A stretch of 64,000 nt of DNA, from the NCBI RefSeq assembly GCF_003461955.1, contig NZ_QTYB01000001.1:364332-428331 (forward strand). Direction: 5' to 3'. The notes beneath the pieces were generated by a model. That model was not told the origin of the DNA and searched no databases. It saw only the letters and a list, made by a program, of their open reading frames with translations. Of this stretch, positions 22,493-29,997 are shown in pieces (within the stretch, counting starts at the first letter, position 1; each line of letters begins with the position of its first letter). Position numbers and translations under genes: made by a program. The DNA comes from Ruminococcus sp. AM36-2AA. GTDB lineage: Bacteria > Bacillota > Clostridia > Lachnospirales > Lachnospiraceae.

Positions 22493-24345
22493 TGAGACTG
22501 TTACCAAGTTTTCAATATGATGGACATATTATTAGTCTCCAGGATCCCGTCGTAATGGACGGGGAACTGGTGATACGCTGTACATGCTTGAATGCTGAAT
22601 TTGATGGTCAATCAAGTATTATGAACTTTACGCTTTATACTGATACAACAAGTGTGATGATTAGAGCTGATATATTTGATCGACAGTGTCAAGAATTATT
22701 AGGAGATTGGACATTTTTTGAAGATGATCGCGGACAGCATTTTTTTTCTAGTCCTTTTCAATCCGGAAATACAAATTATTCTGAATGGTTTATTGATAGG
22801 ATAAATGATCCGCGATGTATTACGGATGGGCGTCTTGATAGAGATAAATGTGTAAGAAGATTATTTTGTCAAGGCAGAGCTAGCTATGATTGTCAAAGAA
22901 ACAGTTACGTTATGTATCCTACGCAACGTTTTGAGGTAATAAATACAACTGAAGGAGACTTTGCACCTGGAAGAATTGCCGCTTACAATGGTCAAAGTGT
23001 TCAAATGCATGGATTTTCTGACAGCACAGATAGATATGTAACTGATAGAAACGGTAGGCGATTATTTAATTATTCTGGATTTCAATCAGTAACTAGATTC
23101 GAATCCAGTAGTTTTTCTATGGAATTTAATGAAATATCACAACCAGAGAAAAAGTATATCCATTCTTATAATTATAAGCCAGATTATATTCCTCATTATA
23201 TAGAAAATGAAAATCCAGATACTACTCTTCTACTCGGCGCAGAAATTGAAGTGGCCGGAAATCATCCGGAAACAGATAGAAGAATCAAAGAAGATGTCGT
23301 AAAAAAATGTATTCAGATTATGAACGGATCTGATTCAGATGAGGAGAATTTAATTTATTCCACACATGATGGCACTGTACAGATTGAATTTGATACTATG
23401 CCATGTAGCCTGGAGTTTCATAAGAACAAAATGAATTATAGAAAAATGTTTAAATATCTGGACTCCGTTGGATATAAGGGACATGATTGTGATTGTGCTG
23501 GATTACATATCCATGCTGACAGGAAATATTTAGGCAGGACAAAATTCCAACAAGATTTAGTAATTGCAAAGATTCTATATATTATTGAAAAATTCAATGA
23601 TGATCTGTGTATAATTGCGCGTCGTAATAATGATTATAGCGTTTTTTGCGGAGATAAATGTACATCAGATACTGCAGTTACACTTTATGGGAAATATAGA
23701 AATATTGGCAAAAGGGCTGCATTAAATCTGCAGCATTCTAATACCATAGAGTTTCGTATGTTCAGAAGTACTCTTAAATACGAAACATTGCTGCTCACAT
23801 TAGAATTAGTACAGGATATTATTAACTTTTCTAAGAACATTTCGTTCGAAGAATTAGAAGATATGTCCTGGAACGATTTAATGGATACATTTTCTGACGC
23901 TTTAAAAAGATATTATATTTCTCGAAGGAATAAAGAATTTGAGAAGAAAATAAACAAGTCAGATGTTATAAAAAAGGAAAAGAAGAAACTTCGTAAGAAA
24001 ATTAGTGATCTTAGGAAACGTATTCAAAGATGTATTATTCCCATGGAAAAGAAAAAATTAAATAAAGAGATGGATGAATTGCAAAAGTATCTTAATAAAT
24101 TGAGTAAAACGCCCGAACATACCGAACGTATATGGGGAGATCCTTCAACAGGACATGTAGAAAATATACATGATGCAATATTTAATGTTGCTAGTACATC
24201 AAATTCTATATGTACTATATCATCTCATGAAAGTGTACGCGGACGTAGGGTAGAGTCATTACCTTTAGATGACAGAGATATTAGAAGAATCAACGAAATT
24301 TGGGATGGATATGGAAATATAAATACGGCGTTGGTAACTGATTAA
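22492..24345 (+). CDS. Amidoligase-like protein (617 aa)
   Basis: The central part matches the phage amidoligase family (PF12224, COOH-NH2 ligase fold): LLLGAEIEVAGN near residue 247, DGTVQIEFDTMPCSLEFH, GLHIHADRKYLGR near 337, and NTIEFRMFRSTLKYETLLLTLE near 418. These are the conserved E-x-E, H-x-H and E-F-R positions. The N-terminal ~200 residues are unassigned, and residues ~480-550 are a basic coiled-coil. The family forms amide bonds, possibly in peptide tagging or cell-wall modification; the substrate here is unknown. It sits directly upstream of the polymerase gene. Confidence 0.75.
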   Translation: MRLLPSFQYDGHIISLQDPVVMDGELVIRCTCLNAEFDGQSSIMNFTLYTDTTSVMIRADIFDRQCQELLGDWTFFEDDRGQHFFSSPFQSGNTNYSEWFIDRINDPRCITDGRLDRDKCVRRLFCQGRASYDCQRNSYVMYPTQRFEVINTTEGDFAPGRIAAYNGQSVQMHGFSDSTDRYVTDRNGRRLFNYSGFQSVTRFESSSFSMEFNEISQPEKKYIHSYNYKPDYIPHYIENENPDTTLLLGAEIEVAGNHPETDRRIKEDVVKKCIQIMNGSDSDEENLIYSTHDGTVQIEFDTMPCSLEFHKNKMNYRKMFKYLDSVGYKGHDCDCAGLHIHADRKYLGRTKFQQDLVIAKILYIIEKFNDDLCIIARRNNDYSVFCGDKCTSDTAVTLYGKYRNIGKRAALNLQHSNTIEFRMFRSTLKYETLLLTLELVQDIINFSKNISFEELEDMSWNDLMDTFSDALKRYYISRRNKEFEKKINKSDVIKKEKKKLRKKISDLRKRIQRCIIPMEKKKLNKEMDELQKYLNKLSKTPEHTERIWGDPSTGHVENIHDAIFNVASTSNSICTISSHESVRGRRVESLPLDDRDIRRINEIWDGYGNINTALVTD

Positions 24346-24368
24346 TATAGGAAGGAGATTTTTATTGA

Positions 24369-27230
24369 TTGTCTGAATTTGGTCTAAAAATAAAAAATAT
24401 TAAAGCTGGCACTCTCTTTGGATATAATCAGGGTGTCAGAGATAGATACGATTACACTGATGCTATGTTTAGTAATAGCTTGTTCAGTGATTATATAAGA
24501 GCAAATGGATTAAATGTATGGAAGGATACAAGTACTAGAGATATTATTTGTTTGGATTTTGATTTTGGTAGCCGCAGCTATGAGGAAGAATTAATCCATT
24601 TAAAAAAACAATTTGCAGGATTCGAAGAAGACAAGAAAATGTCTGAGGAATCTAAACAACGTATACGAGATATATTCAAGAAAATCGAAGAAAACAAAGA
24701 TAATTATGCTAAATATTCAAAAGATGAAATCAGAGAACTGTTCTATGAGAATGGTGTCGATGTTGAATACATAAACAAGTCTGGAGACAAAAAAGAAACA
24801 CAAATTATCAACTATAAAATGCTCTATCGAAACTCTTCTAAAGCGAAAATTGGACAGGTTATGTTTATTAATAGCCGTTTATATAAAAAAGCTTACGATT
24901 GGCTAACTATGGGATTAGGTGAAAAGATGCCTATAGATGATGCTAAAATCGTAGAAATGTCTGCTTATGCTCCCCTTACTACTTCTACTATTGTAGGAAA
25001 ATTCTTTTGCCCGGTAAAAGATATTCTTATATTAAAGGATCATGATAGTTTCTTTAAAACTATGGCCAAGATCGTAAAGGCTAAGGAATACACAGATTAC
25101 GAAAAGGTTGTTGATGAAGAAGCTACTGAGGCCGCAAGACAAAAGGCGATCCGGGAAAAGAAATTTTTAAAGGATGGTGTTACTCCTAAATATACCAAAA
25201 GATATAAACTCATTGAGGTTAAAAAGAAAAAATGTGTGGTTACAGATGAAGAAACTGAGGTAAAGAATACTTTATGGGATGGTGAAGCCCTGGCGGAATC
25301 TTCTATCCTGCCGGATTGGGTAAACGGGATGGCACTGTTGCGTAATCATTTTTTCAAAGCTTGTGCGATCCGGACCAATATACAACTCTTCTTTAAGGAC
25401 TGGTGTGAAAAAAATAATGTTGATTATGAGACATACGAAGTTAAGGATATGTTCGGTATATCTCATAGATTGAAAGATATTAAGATGATCACTACCGATA
25501 ATGCTATCAAATGGAAGAAATTCATGAATTTAATGGGTGATACACCTGTAGAAGCTTATCAGTATTGGTGTGATCGTGTTGAGGCAGACGGCTGCTACTG
25601 GGGCATAGTTAAAACTGATCACCCTAGTAAGCTTGGATCTGGACAACAGATGAGCTACCAGATGATCAATACTCTCCCATCCTATAACCCGGATAGTGCT
25701 TATCCATGTTGTTATGTAGATGAGATCCGTGAATTAGCTAAGGAAAGTGTTGGCTATGTTGAGTCTATGAAGAAAGATAATGCATTATATGCTAAATTCC
25801 TTAAGAAGAATGCTACGTCAGTAAATCACTATGAAATGCTATACGATTTGTATAACTGGGAAGAAACTATTGGCAATAGTGACTGGTTTAGACTTGAAAA
25901 GAGGAAAATAATAAATACTTATGTAAACAGACTTAATAATGGAAAAATTGTTATAATTGGCGACAATCTTACTATATTTGGAAATCCATATGCATTATTA
26001 ATGGCTGCAGTTGGAGAAAATCCAGAAACAGATCCGACGCTAAAACCAGAGCCAGGAACGATTCAATGCTATACTACAAGTTTTGATGATAACGAATATT
26101 TATGTGGCATTAGAAACCCTCATAATAGTCCGAATAATATTTGTTATTTACACAATCATTATAGTCCTGAATTAGAAAAATATTTTAAGTTAAGTAAAAA
26201 TATTATGTTTGTAAATTGTGTTCACACAGACATACAAGATCGTGCAAATGGATGCGATTTTGATTCAGATTTCTTTTTTGTTACAAATAATAGCGTTATG
26301 GTACGAAGTGCAAAAGTTGCTTATGAGAAATATCCTACTATCGTAAATAAGCTTAAAGAAAGTGGCATTACATATAAAAATACAATGAAAGAATACGCAA
26401 GAATGGATAACAAATTTGCCAAATCTAGGATCGGAATTGGAGAATCTAGCAACCTCGCTCAATCAGCAATGACATATTATTGGACTAATCCAACTAAAGA
26501 ATTATATGATAATTTTGTTATTCTTTCTGTGCTTGCTCAGGTAATCATTGATGGGTGTAAAAGAGAATATGAAGTTGATGCTTTGGAAGAGATAAAACGA
26601 ATTAAAAAGCTTAAATGTATGGATAAGTATATTGAAATTATAGATGAAGATGGAAAAGTAAAAAAGCAAAAAAAAGATTTTCCTGAATTTATGCGATATA
26701 CAAGAAAAATTTCTTATACTAAGAATGGTAAGGAAATTGAGCGTGATATTATTAATGAGCAAAAAGCTAAATTAAACAACAGAATTGATTCAAATTTAAT
26801 ATGTCCTATGAATGCATTAATAATTGTTTTGAAGGAAATAAAGCCGGCATCTCAGACAAATGCTATTCCTATTAAAGAGTTTATCGTGCATATTACAGGA
26901 GATGCAAACAGAAGGCAAATGGCAAAAATAACAGCTTATGCGAAGGAACTGGAATTATTAAGTAAAGACAATATGTCTGAAGATGAAGTATCCTTATATA
27001 TAACAAGATACGATGAAATACTTGTAGATTTAAAGAAAATGAAAATTAATAATCCTAAAACAATGAATAGATTGATTATTTCTGGATTGAATATAAATAC
27101 AAGAGGAAGAAAAAACGATTGTCAAAAGTACACTCGTAATTTATTAAATTTATTATATAGAATGAATAAAGATGTGTTCTTATCGAACTTCAAAAGAAAT
27201 TTACACGAATTCGAAAAAAAAATCGCTTAA
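24369..27230 (+). CDS. RdRp/YonO-class double-psi-barrel RNA polymerase
   Basis: The 953-residue protein has the catalytic signature of the class uniting eukaryotic RNA-silencing RdRps and phage YonO-type polymerases. LCGIRNPHNSPNNICYL (R582-N-P) is followed about 45 residues later by DRANGCDFDSDFFFVTNN, with the metal-binding triad D630-x-D632-x-D634. The usual DxDGD glycine is Ser here. Flanking regions are helical and Lys-rich. The start is TTG ten bases after gaaggagatt. The likely role is DNA-templated transcription of phage genes; RNA-templated synthesis is the alternative. It could be the polymerase that reads the recurrent promoter motif. Confidence 0.75.
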   Translation: MSEFGLKIKNIKAGTLFGYNQGVRDRYDYTDAMFSNSLFSDYIRANGLNVWKDTSTRDIICLDFDFGSRSYEEELIHLKKQFAGFEEDKKMSEESKQRIRDIFKKIEENKDNYAKYSKDEIRELFYENGVDVEYINKSGDKKETQIINYKMLYRNSSKAKIGQVMFINSRLYKKAYDWLTMGLGEKMPIDDAKIVEMSAYAPLTTSTIVGKFFCPVKDILILKDHDSFFKTMAKIVKAKEYTDYEKVVDEEATEAARQKAIREKKFLKDGVTPKYTKRYKLIEVKKKKCVVTDEETEVKNTLWDGEALAESSILPDWVNGMALLRNHFFKACAIRTNIQLFFKDWCEKNNVDYETYEVKDMFGISHRLKDIKMITTDNAIKWKKFMNLMGDTPVEAYQYWCDRVEADGCYWGIVKTDHPSKLGSGQQMSYQMINTLPSYNPDSAYPCCYVDEIRELAKESVGYVESMKKDNALYAKFLKKNATSVNHYEMLYDLYNWEETIGNSDWFRLEKRKIINTYVNRLNNGKIVIIGDNLTIFGNPYALLMAAVGENPETDPTLKPEPGTIQCYTTSFDDNEYLCGIRNPHNSPNNICYLHNHYSPELEKYFKLSKNIMFVNCVHTDIQDRANGCDFDSDFFFVTNNSVMVRSAKVAYEKYPTIVNKLKESGITYKNTMKEYARMDNKFAKSRIGIGESSNLAQSAMTYYWTNPTKELYDNFVILSVLAQVIIDGCKREYEVDALEEIKRIKKLKCMDKYIEIIDEDGKVKKQKKDFPEFMRYTRKISYTKNGKEIERDIINEQKAKLNNRIDSNLICPMNALIIVLKEIKPASQTNAIPIKEFIVHITGDANRRQMAKITAYAKELELLSKDNMSEDEVSLYITRYDEILVDLKKMKINNPKTMNRLIISGLNINTRGRKNDCQKYTRNLLNLLYRMNKDVFLSNFKRNLHEFEKKIA

Positions 27231-27540
27231 AATCCCATATAAAATAACAAAAATTAAGGATCGTTTAGCGTCCGGTATATGAGGGAAATAACTTTTTGCT
27301 TCGTTACGTCTTCAGGTCAATATTATACGTAGGATATTGATACATGTGCGTAGACAGCTCCTTGAAAAAGAGTGAAACCTTCCGCGCTATTGCCGATTGC
27401 GTGTTTAAATATGGAATTCGAATTTAAATAAGTTGATGCTTCCCGGATGGGCGAAAACATCCGGTATAAAAAAAGTGTTAATCAGGAACATTATACGTCT
27501 CCCCCGGACCTCAATCGCCGCCTGGTGCAACGCTTTTTTT
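27231..27540 (+). ncRNA. Structured non-coding stretch after the polymerase gene
   Basis: Over 300 bases hold no credible gene but several helices: CAATAT/ATATTG, TTTAAAT/ATTTAAA, and CCGGATG/CATCCGG (27443-27464). A long closing helix, AAAAAAAGTGTT with AACGCTTTTTTT (27468-27540), surrounds a GC-rich core. The T-run end makes it a possible terminator of unusual size. The GC-rich core is repeated at 58293 (see repeat entries). Confidence 0.5.
27501..27534. repeat. GC-rich structured motif, copy 1
   Basis: CCGGACC followed by TCGCCGCCTGGTGCAACGC. It aligns with the copy at 58293 across its length, with conserved GCCGCC and TGCAACGCTT blocks and compensating changes in a flanking stem (ATCAGG/CCTGGT here, CGGGC/GCCCG there). 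Confidence 0.5.
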
Positions 27541-27573
27541 ACCAAATATATATTTGAAAACAAGGAGAACAAA

Positions 27574-27915
27574 ATGAAAAATTATAGAATGTCCAAAGGG
27601 ACCACAGAACACTACACTTCTTTTAAAGATCTTAGAGAAGCCTGGGGATTACCCAAAGTTACTAATAAAACTCGTGATGCTAAAAAACTTAAAAAGCAGC
27701 AGGAATCATTTCTTAGTAAACATATTTGTAGAGCTTGTGGCAACCCATTGACATATACTGGCGGAAATATTATGACTTGCACAAATCCTGATTGCAAAGG
27801 AATTAAAATCGAACGCGAAGATAAAGAAGGAAATATAATCACTTCTTATATCAGATCAGTTCATTTACTTGATTCGGTCGGAGAAAGAATTGCACATAAT
27901 ATTTTTAGCAAATAA
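27574..27915 (+). CDS. Zinc-ribbon protein (113 aa)
   Basis: The start MKNYRMSKGTTEHYTSFKDL follows caaggagaacaaa. Residues ~50-70 contain CRACGNPLTYTGG and TCTNPDCKG, a C4 zinc ribbon. A C-terminal helix follows. Placed after the polymerase gene, it could be a nucleic-acid-binding or transcription accessory factor; this is inference. Confidence 0.65.
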   Translation: MKNYRMSKGTTEHYTSFKDLREAWGLPKVTNKTRDAKKLKKQQESFLSKHICRACGNPLTYTGGNIMTCTNPDCKGIKIEREDKEGNIITSYIRSVHLLDSVGERIAHNIFSK

Positions 27916-27942
27916 GTAAATAAACAATATTAAATAGTACAT

Positions 27943-27973
27943 AAAGCAGCGCATTCTGGTGTGCTGCTTTTAT
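27943..27973 (+). terminator. Rho-independent terminator
   Basis: An 8-bp stem AAAGCAGC/GCTGCTTT followed by TTATT, just after the zinc-ribbon gene. Confidence 0.75.
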
Positions 27974-28016
27974 TATATCAAAAAAAATAAATTATAAGAA
28001 AAAAAGGAGTAACAAG

Positions 28017-28292
28017 ATGAATAAAGTTGGATTTATTAAGGAAGTAGCAACACGTACAAAGATGACTCAGAAGGATATCAAGGCCATTCTTGATGCCATG
28101 CAGGATGTAACATTTGATACTCTCGCAAGTGGCGAGGAAGTAAAACTTATGGATGGTGTCACTCTCGCAGTAGTACATAAAGAGGCACGTACAGCTCGTA
28201 ATCCGCAGACAGGTGAGTCTGTTGAGGTAGCAGCTAAGAATGCTGTAAGATGTAAATTCGGTAAGGCAATTAAAGAGGCTGTAAATTCCTAA
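28017..28292 (+). CDS. hup: HU/IHF-family DNA-binding protein
   Basis: 91 residues with the HU fold: NKVGFIKEVATRTKMTQKDIKAILDAMQDVTFDTLASGEEVKLMDGVTLAVV, then ARTARNPQTGESVEVAAKNAVRCKFGKAIKEAV. The RNPQTGE tip with its intercalating proline is the diagnostic arm motif. It would bend and compact phage DNA. The start follows aaaaaaggagtaacaag, and the gene has a terminator on its left. Confidence 0.95.
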   Translation: MNKVGFIKEVATRTKMTQKDIKAILDAMQDVTFDTLASGEEVKLMDGVTLAVVHKEARTARNPQTGESVEVAAKNAVRCKFGKAIKEAVNS

Positions 28293-28332
28293 GAGAAAAT
28301 TACAACAGATCCAAAGTATAATTTTGCTTATA

Positions 28333-28351
28333 TTGCACCTCCTCTCTGCAA
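28333..28351 (+). other. Hairpin displaying an anti-Shine-Dalgarno-like loop
   Basis: TTGCA/TGCAA arms enclose CCTCCTCTC. The segment CACCTCCTCTCT differs by one base from the 3' end of 16S rRNA (CACCTCCTTTCT). On the minus strand it would be an SD with no start codon after it. Confidence 0.35.
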
Positions 28352-28362
28352 TTAATATATTG

Positions 28363-28386
28363 GCCTAGGATCTTTTGGTCCTAGGC
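28363..28386 (+). other. Strong hairpin upstream of the tRNA cluster
   Basis: GCCTAGGA/TCCTAGGC, 8 perfect bp, seven bases before tRNA-Asn. No T-run follows, so processing or attenuation is more likely than termination. Confidence 0.5.
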
Positions 28387-28392
28387 TACTCT

Positions 28393-28465
28393 TGGTCCAT
28401 AGCTCAGTTGGTAGAGCGGCTGGCTGTTAACCAGCGTGTCGTAGGTTCAAGTCCTACTGGATCAG
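28393..28465 (+). tRNA. tRNA-Asn (GTT)
   Basis: Full cloverleaf: acceptor TGGTCCA/TGGATCA, D arm with TAGCTCAGTTGGTAGAG, anticodon stem CTGGC-TGTTAAC-region with GTT, T arm GTAGG-TTCAAGT-CCTAC, discriminator G. No encoded CCA. Confidence 0.93.
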
Positions 28466-28467
28466 TT

Positions 28468-28639
28468 TATGGCATCTGAAAGTTTGGAGCGAATGGATTG
28501 CACAGGATATATATATAGTATATGTGAAATTAACCGAGTTACTAATATATTCTGATCGGGATTAAGCAATCATTCTTAGTAGGTAATAAGTGAACATGCT
28601 GAAGCATCTTGAAACGATGTTTGATATAGTTCTGCCATA
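28468..28639 (+). ncRNA. Structured spacer A between tRNA genes
   Basis: The ends pair TATGGCA with TGCCATA, enclosing GATTGC/GCAATC and CATC/GATG helices. It contains AGTAGGTAATAAG (28578), identical to spacer B, and GATATAGTTCTGCCAT, echoed at about 30415. No gene. It is probably part of the tRNA transcript as an unrecognised RNA. Confidence 0.4.
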
Positions 28640-28652
28640 TAAATACGAATAA

Positions 28653-28723
28653 TGCGGGATAGAGGAGCGGATCCTTGCTAGGCTCATGCCCTAGAGACGA
28701 TTGTTCGAATCAATCTCCCGCTA
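28653..28723 (+). tRNA. tRNA-Met-like (CAT)
   Basis: The anticodon arm CTAGG-CTCATGC-CCTAG and T arm GATTG-TTCGAAT-CAATC are clear. The D loop is short, and the first acceptor pair is a T-T mismatch. A 1-72 mismatch is an initiator-like feature, but the GGG/CCC anticodon-stem signature is incomplete. It could instead be an Ile tRNA needing lysidine. Confidence 0.8.
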
Positions 28724-28727
28724 TTTT

Positions 28728-28798
28728 TAGGAAATAGTTTAATAGGTAAAGCTGGTGTTCACGTGGCACTAATACTGGTTCAAGTCCAGTTTTCCTAG
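28728..28798 (+). tRNA. tRNA-like gene, anticodon unclear
   Basis: Acceptor TAGGAAA/TTTCCTA is perfect, the D arm is normal, and T arm ACTGG-TTCAAGT-CCAGT is normal. The anticodon arm is odd. GGTGT-TCACGTG-GCACT gives ACG with C at position 33. Shifting by one gives CAC (Val) with U33 but a nine-base loop. The variable loop is only three bases. Confidence 0.6.
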
Positions 28799-28804
28799 TT
28801 TTAT

Positions 28805-28955
28805 GGGATGCAAAAGTAGAAGCAGATCACTTCTAAAGATTTATAATTAGCTCCCCCATTTGTGGAGTTAATTGTCTGAAAAGGATATAAAACTATAGCT
28901 CTGTATATCTGAAGTAGGTAATAAGACAGACAAAGAGGCAGAATCTTCGCATCCC
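28805..28955 (+). ncRNA. Structured spacer B between tRNA genes
   Basis: The ends pair GGGATGC with GCATCCC. Inside are AGAAG/CTTCT and a 10-bp AATTAGCTCC/GGAGTTAATT hairpin. It carries the same AGTAGGTAATAAG (28913) about 30 bases before its 3' closing strand as spacer A has near its own. This suggests two copies of one RNA. Confidence 0.45.
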
Positions 28956-28960
28956 GCCGA

Positions 28961-29034
28961 GTCCGGTTGGTCTAATAGGTCTATGACACAGCCCTTTCAA
29001 GGCTGTAATATGGGTTCGATTCCCGTACCGGACA
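28961..29034 (+). tRNA. tRNA-Glu (TTC)
   Basis: Acceptor GTCCGGT/ACCGGAC, anticodon arm CAGCC-CTTTCAA-GGCTG, T arm with GGGTTCGATTCCC, discriminator A. Confidence 0.94.
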
Positions 29035-29038
29035 TTAT

Positions 29039-29110
29039 GTACCATTGGTCTAATGGCTATGATATTTGACTTCCAATCAAATGATATGGGTTCAATTCCC
29101 ATATGGTACT
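29039..29110 (+). tRNA. tRNA-Gly (TCC)
   Basis: Acceptor GTACCAT/ATGGTAC, anticodon arm TTTGA-CTTCCAA-TCAAA, T arm ATGGG-TTCAATT-CCCAT. It starts four bases after tRNA-Glu. The 100-base gap that follows shows no clear gene. Confidence 0.94.
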
Positions 29111-29211
29111 TAAAGGTATTAGGTTTGGAATCCTTAAGGATTATTTTGGATGGTGGCATTCATAACTGTAAAACCATTTGTAGCTAGTTACAATAAATTT
29201 CCTATAAAAAT

Positions 29212-29295
29212 GCTGCTTTGGCGTAATTGGCAGGCGCACAAGATTTAAGCTCTTGTGGTTTTAAAACCGTGTGGGTTCAAGTCCCACAAGCAGTA
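29212..29295 (+). tRNA. tRNA-Leu (TAA)
   Basis: Class II tRNA: anticodon arm CAAGA-TTTAAGC-TCTTG, long variable arm GGTTTTAAAACC, T arm TGTGGG-TTCAAGT-CCCACA, discriminator A. Confidence 0.93.
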
Positions 29296-29296
29296 T

Positions 29297-29570
29297 CGAG
29301 AATGGACGAATAGAACCATTCTCGTCTTTCATTGTGTTTTTTATAGTTTTCTTCATGTTTTTCGCAGGAGGCTTTTGTCTCCTGCTCTCCTCTGCAAAGT
29401 GAATCCGTAAGGCACGGAACTGACCTGCTAAGTCATGTGATCCTATTATAGGATTGAATTTCGAATATTCCGCTTTGCGTTTAAAGATATGTAAATTACA
29501 GCCCACTTCCTGTGGGAATTCGTAGGTGAAAATCCTGCCATGTGACTCCAGGTTATGTGATTGCAGCATA
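29297..29570 (+). ncRNA. Ornate structured non-coding region inside the tRNA cluster
   Basis: The stretch holds successive perfect hairpins: CGAGAATGG/CCATTCTCG (29297-29324), GCAGGAG/CTCCTGC (29364-29385), CCGT/ACGG (29405-29417), ATCCT/AGGAT and CCCAC/GTGGG (29502-29516). ATGTGA recurs three times. A 102-codon minus-strand frame across it reads through tRNA-Leu and looks spurious. Large ornate RNAs such as ROOL and GOLLD occur beside phage tRNAs. I cannot confirm membership, and strand is assumed. Confidence 0.45.
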
Positions 29571-29573
29571 TCA

Positions 29574-29613
29574 TAAAAAAAGACAAAGAAAGAAGCTGCA
29601 GGACGCAGCTTCT
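29574..29613 (-). terminator. Rho-independent terminator of the leftward mini-gene
   Basis: A 9-bp perfect stem AGAAGCTGC/GCAGCTTCT with a T-rich run ending in seven Ts on the minus strand. Confidence 0.8.
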
Positions 29614-29667
29614 ACTATTATTAATCCAATATGGAATTATATACCCGCCAAGCTCAACAACAAGAAA

Positions 29668-29748
29668 TTAACAGAATGTTTTAATAACTCTTAGCACCCA
29701 ACTGAGTGCATCAAGTCCTAGAATAATATATGTAATATACTTATCCAT
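29668..29748 (-). CDS. Mini-ORF (26 aa, amphipathic/hydrophobic) with structured leader
   Basis: An ATG eight bases after gaggagg opens MDKYITYIILGLDALSW, then VLRVIKTFC. It is short, hydrophobic, basic at the end and contains Trp, like many type I toxins. It has its own sigma70-like promoter, a ~150-base structured leader and a terminator. The unit runs against the surrounding tRNA genes. It could be a toxin, a leader peptide, or only a reporter of an RNA whose function is structural. Confidence 0.5.
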   Translation of the reverse strand: MDKYITYIILGLDALSWVLRVIKTFC

Positions 29749-29902
29749 AGTTTATAAACCTCCTCTCATATCCGATTGGAGGCACATGAGCTAAAATCTG
29801 CCCTAAAAGGCGGCCGTTTGAAAATAACCGTTGTATATTGCTTGGTTTACCACGAGAGAAAATCTCCCTATGAACTCTTTTGGAGTCCTCGACCTCTAGC
29901 AG
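29749..29902 (-). ncRNA. Structured leader, copy 1 of a repeated family
   Basis: The RNA starts near 29902 and soon forms GGACTC-CAAAA-GAGTTC (29872-29888). Further pairings are GGGAGA/TCTCTC and GGCCGCC...GGGC. Copy 2 (34683-34843) has GACATC-CAAAA-GATGTC at the same place, with GAGGTSGAG just before it in both. The conserved pentaloop with covarying arms argues for a selected RNA. Confidence 0.55.
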
Positions 29903-29908
29903 GATGGT

Positions 29909-29937
29909 ATCGTATCATAATTGGATAATCTTGTCAA
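29909..29937 (-). promoter_or_regulatory. Sigma70-type leftward promoter
   Basis: Minus strand TTGACA, 17 bases, TACGAT. A near-consensus host promoter, unlike the phage motif elsewhere. Confidence 0.75.
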
Positions 29938-29997
29938 GTATTAATTGGTGAATGACTACTGGGTGGTCTGGCGATCCGGAAAGACGGATGAAATGTT

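Noticed and set aside
27501..27560. Minus-strand peptide end SVAPGGD resembling SVASGGK at 58304
   Set aside because: No start or open frame supports a minus-strand gene at 27.5 kb. The conservation includes silent positions and flanks, so an RNA/DNA motif is the better explanation.
27433..27573. 47-codon N-terminal extension of the zinc-ribbon gene
   Set aside because: It crosses the structured GC-rich stretch and a T-run; a good ribosome site and ATG lie at 27574.
29261..29569. Minus-strand frame of 102 codons
   Set aside because: It reads through the complement of tRNA-Leu (giving the familiar LVGLEPTRF tail) and through a chain of perfect hairpins; no ribosome site. Better explained by structured RNA.
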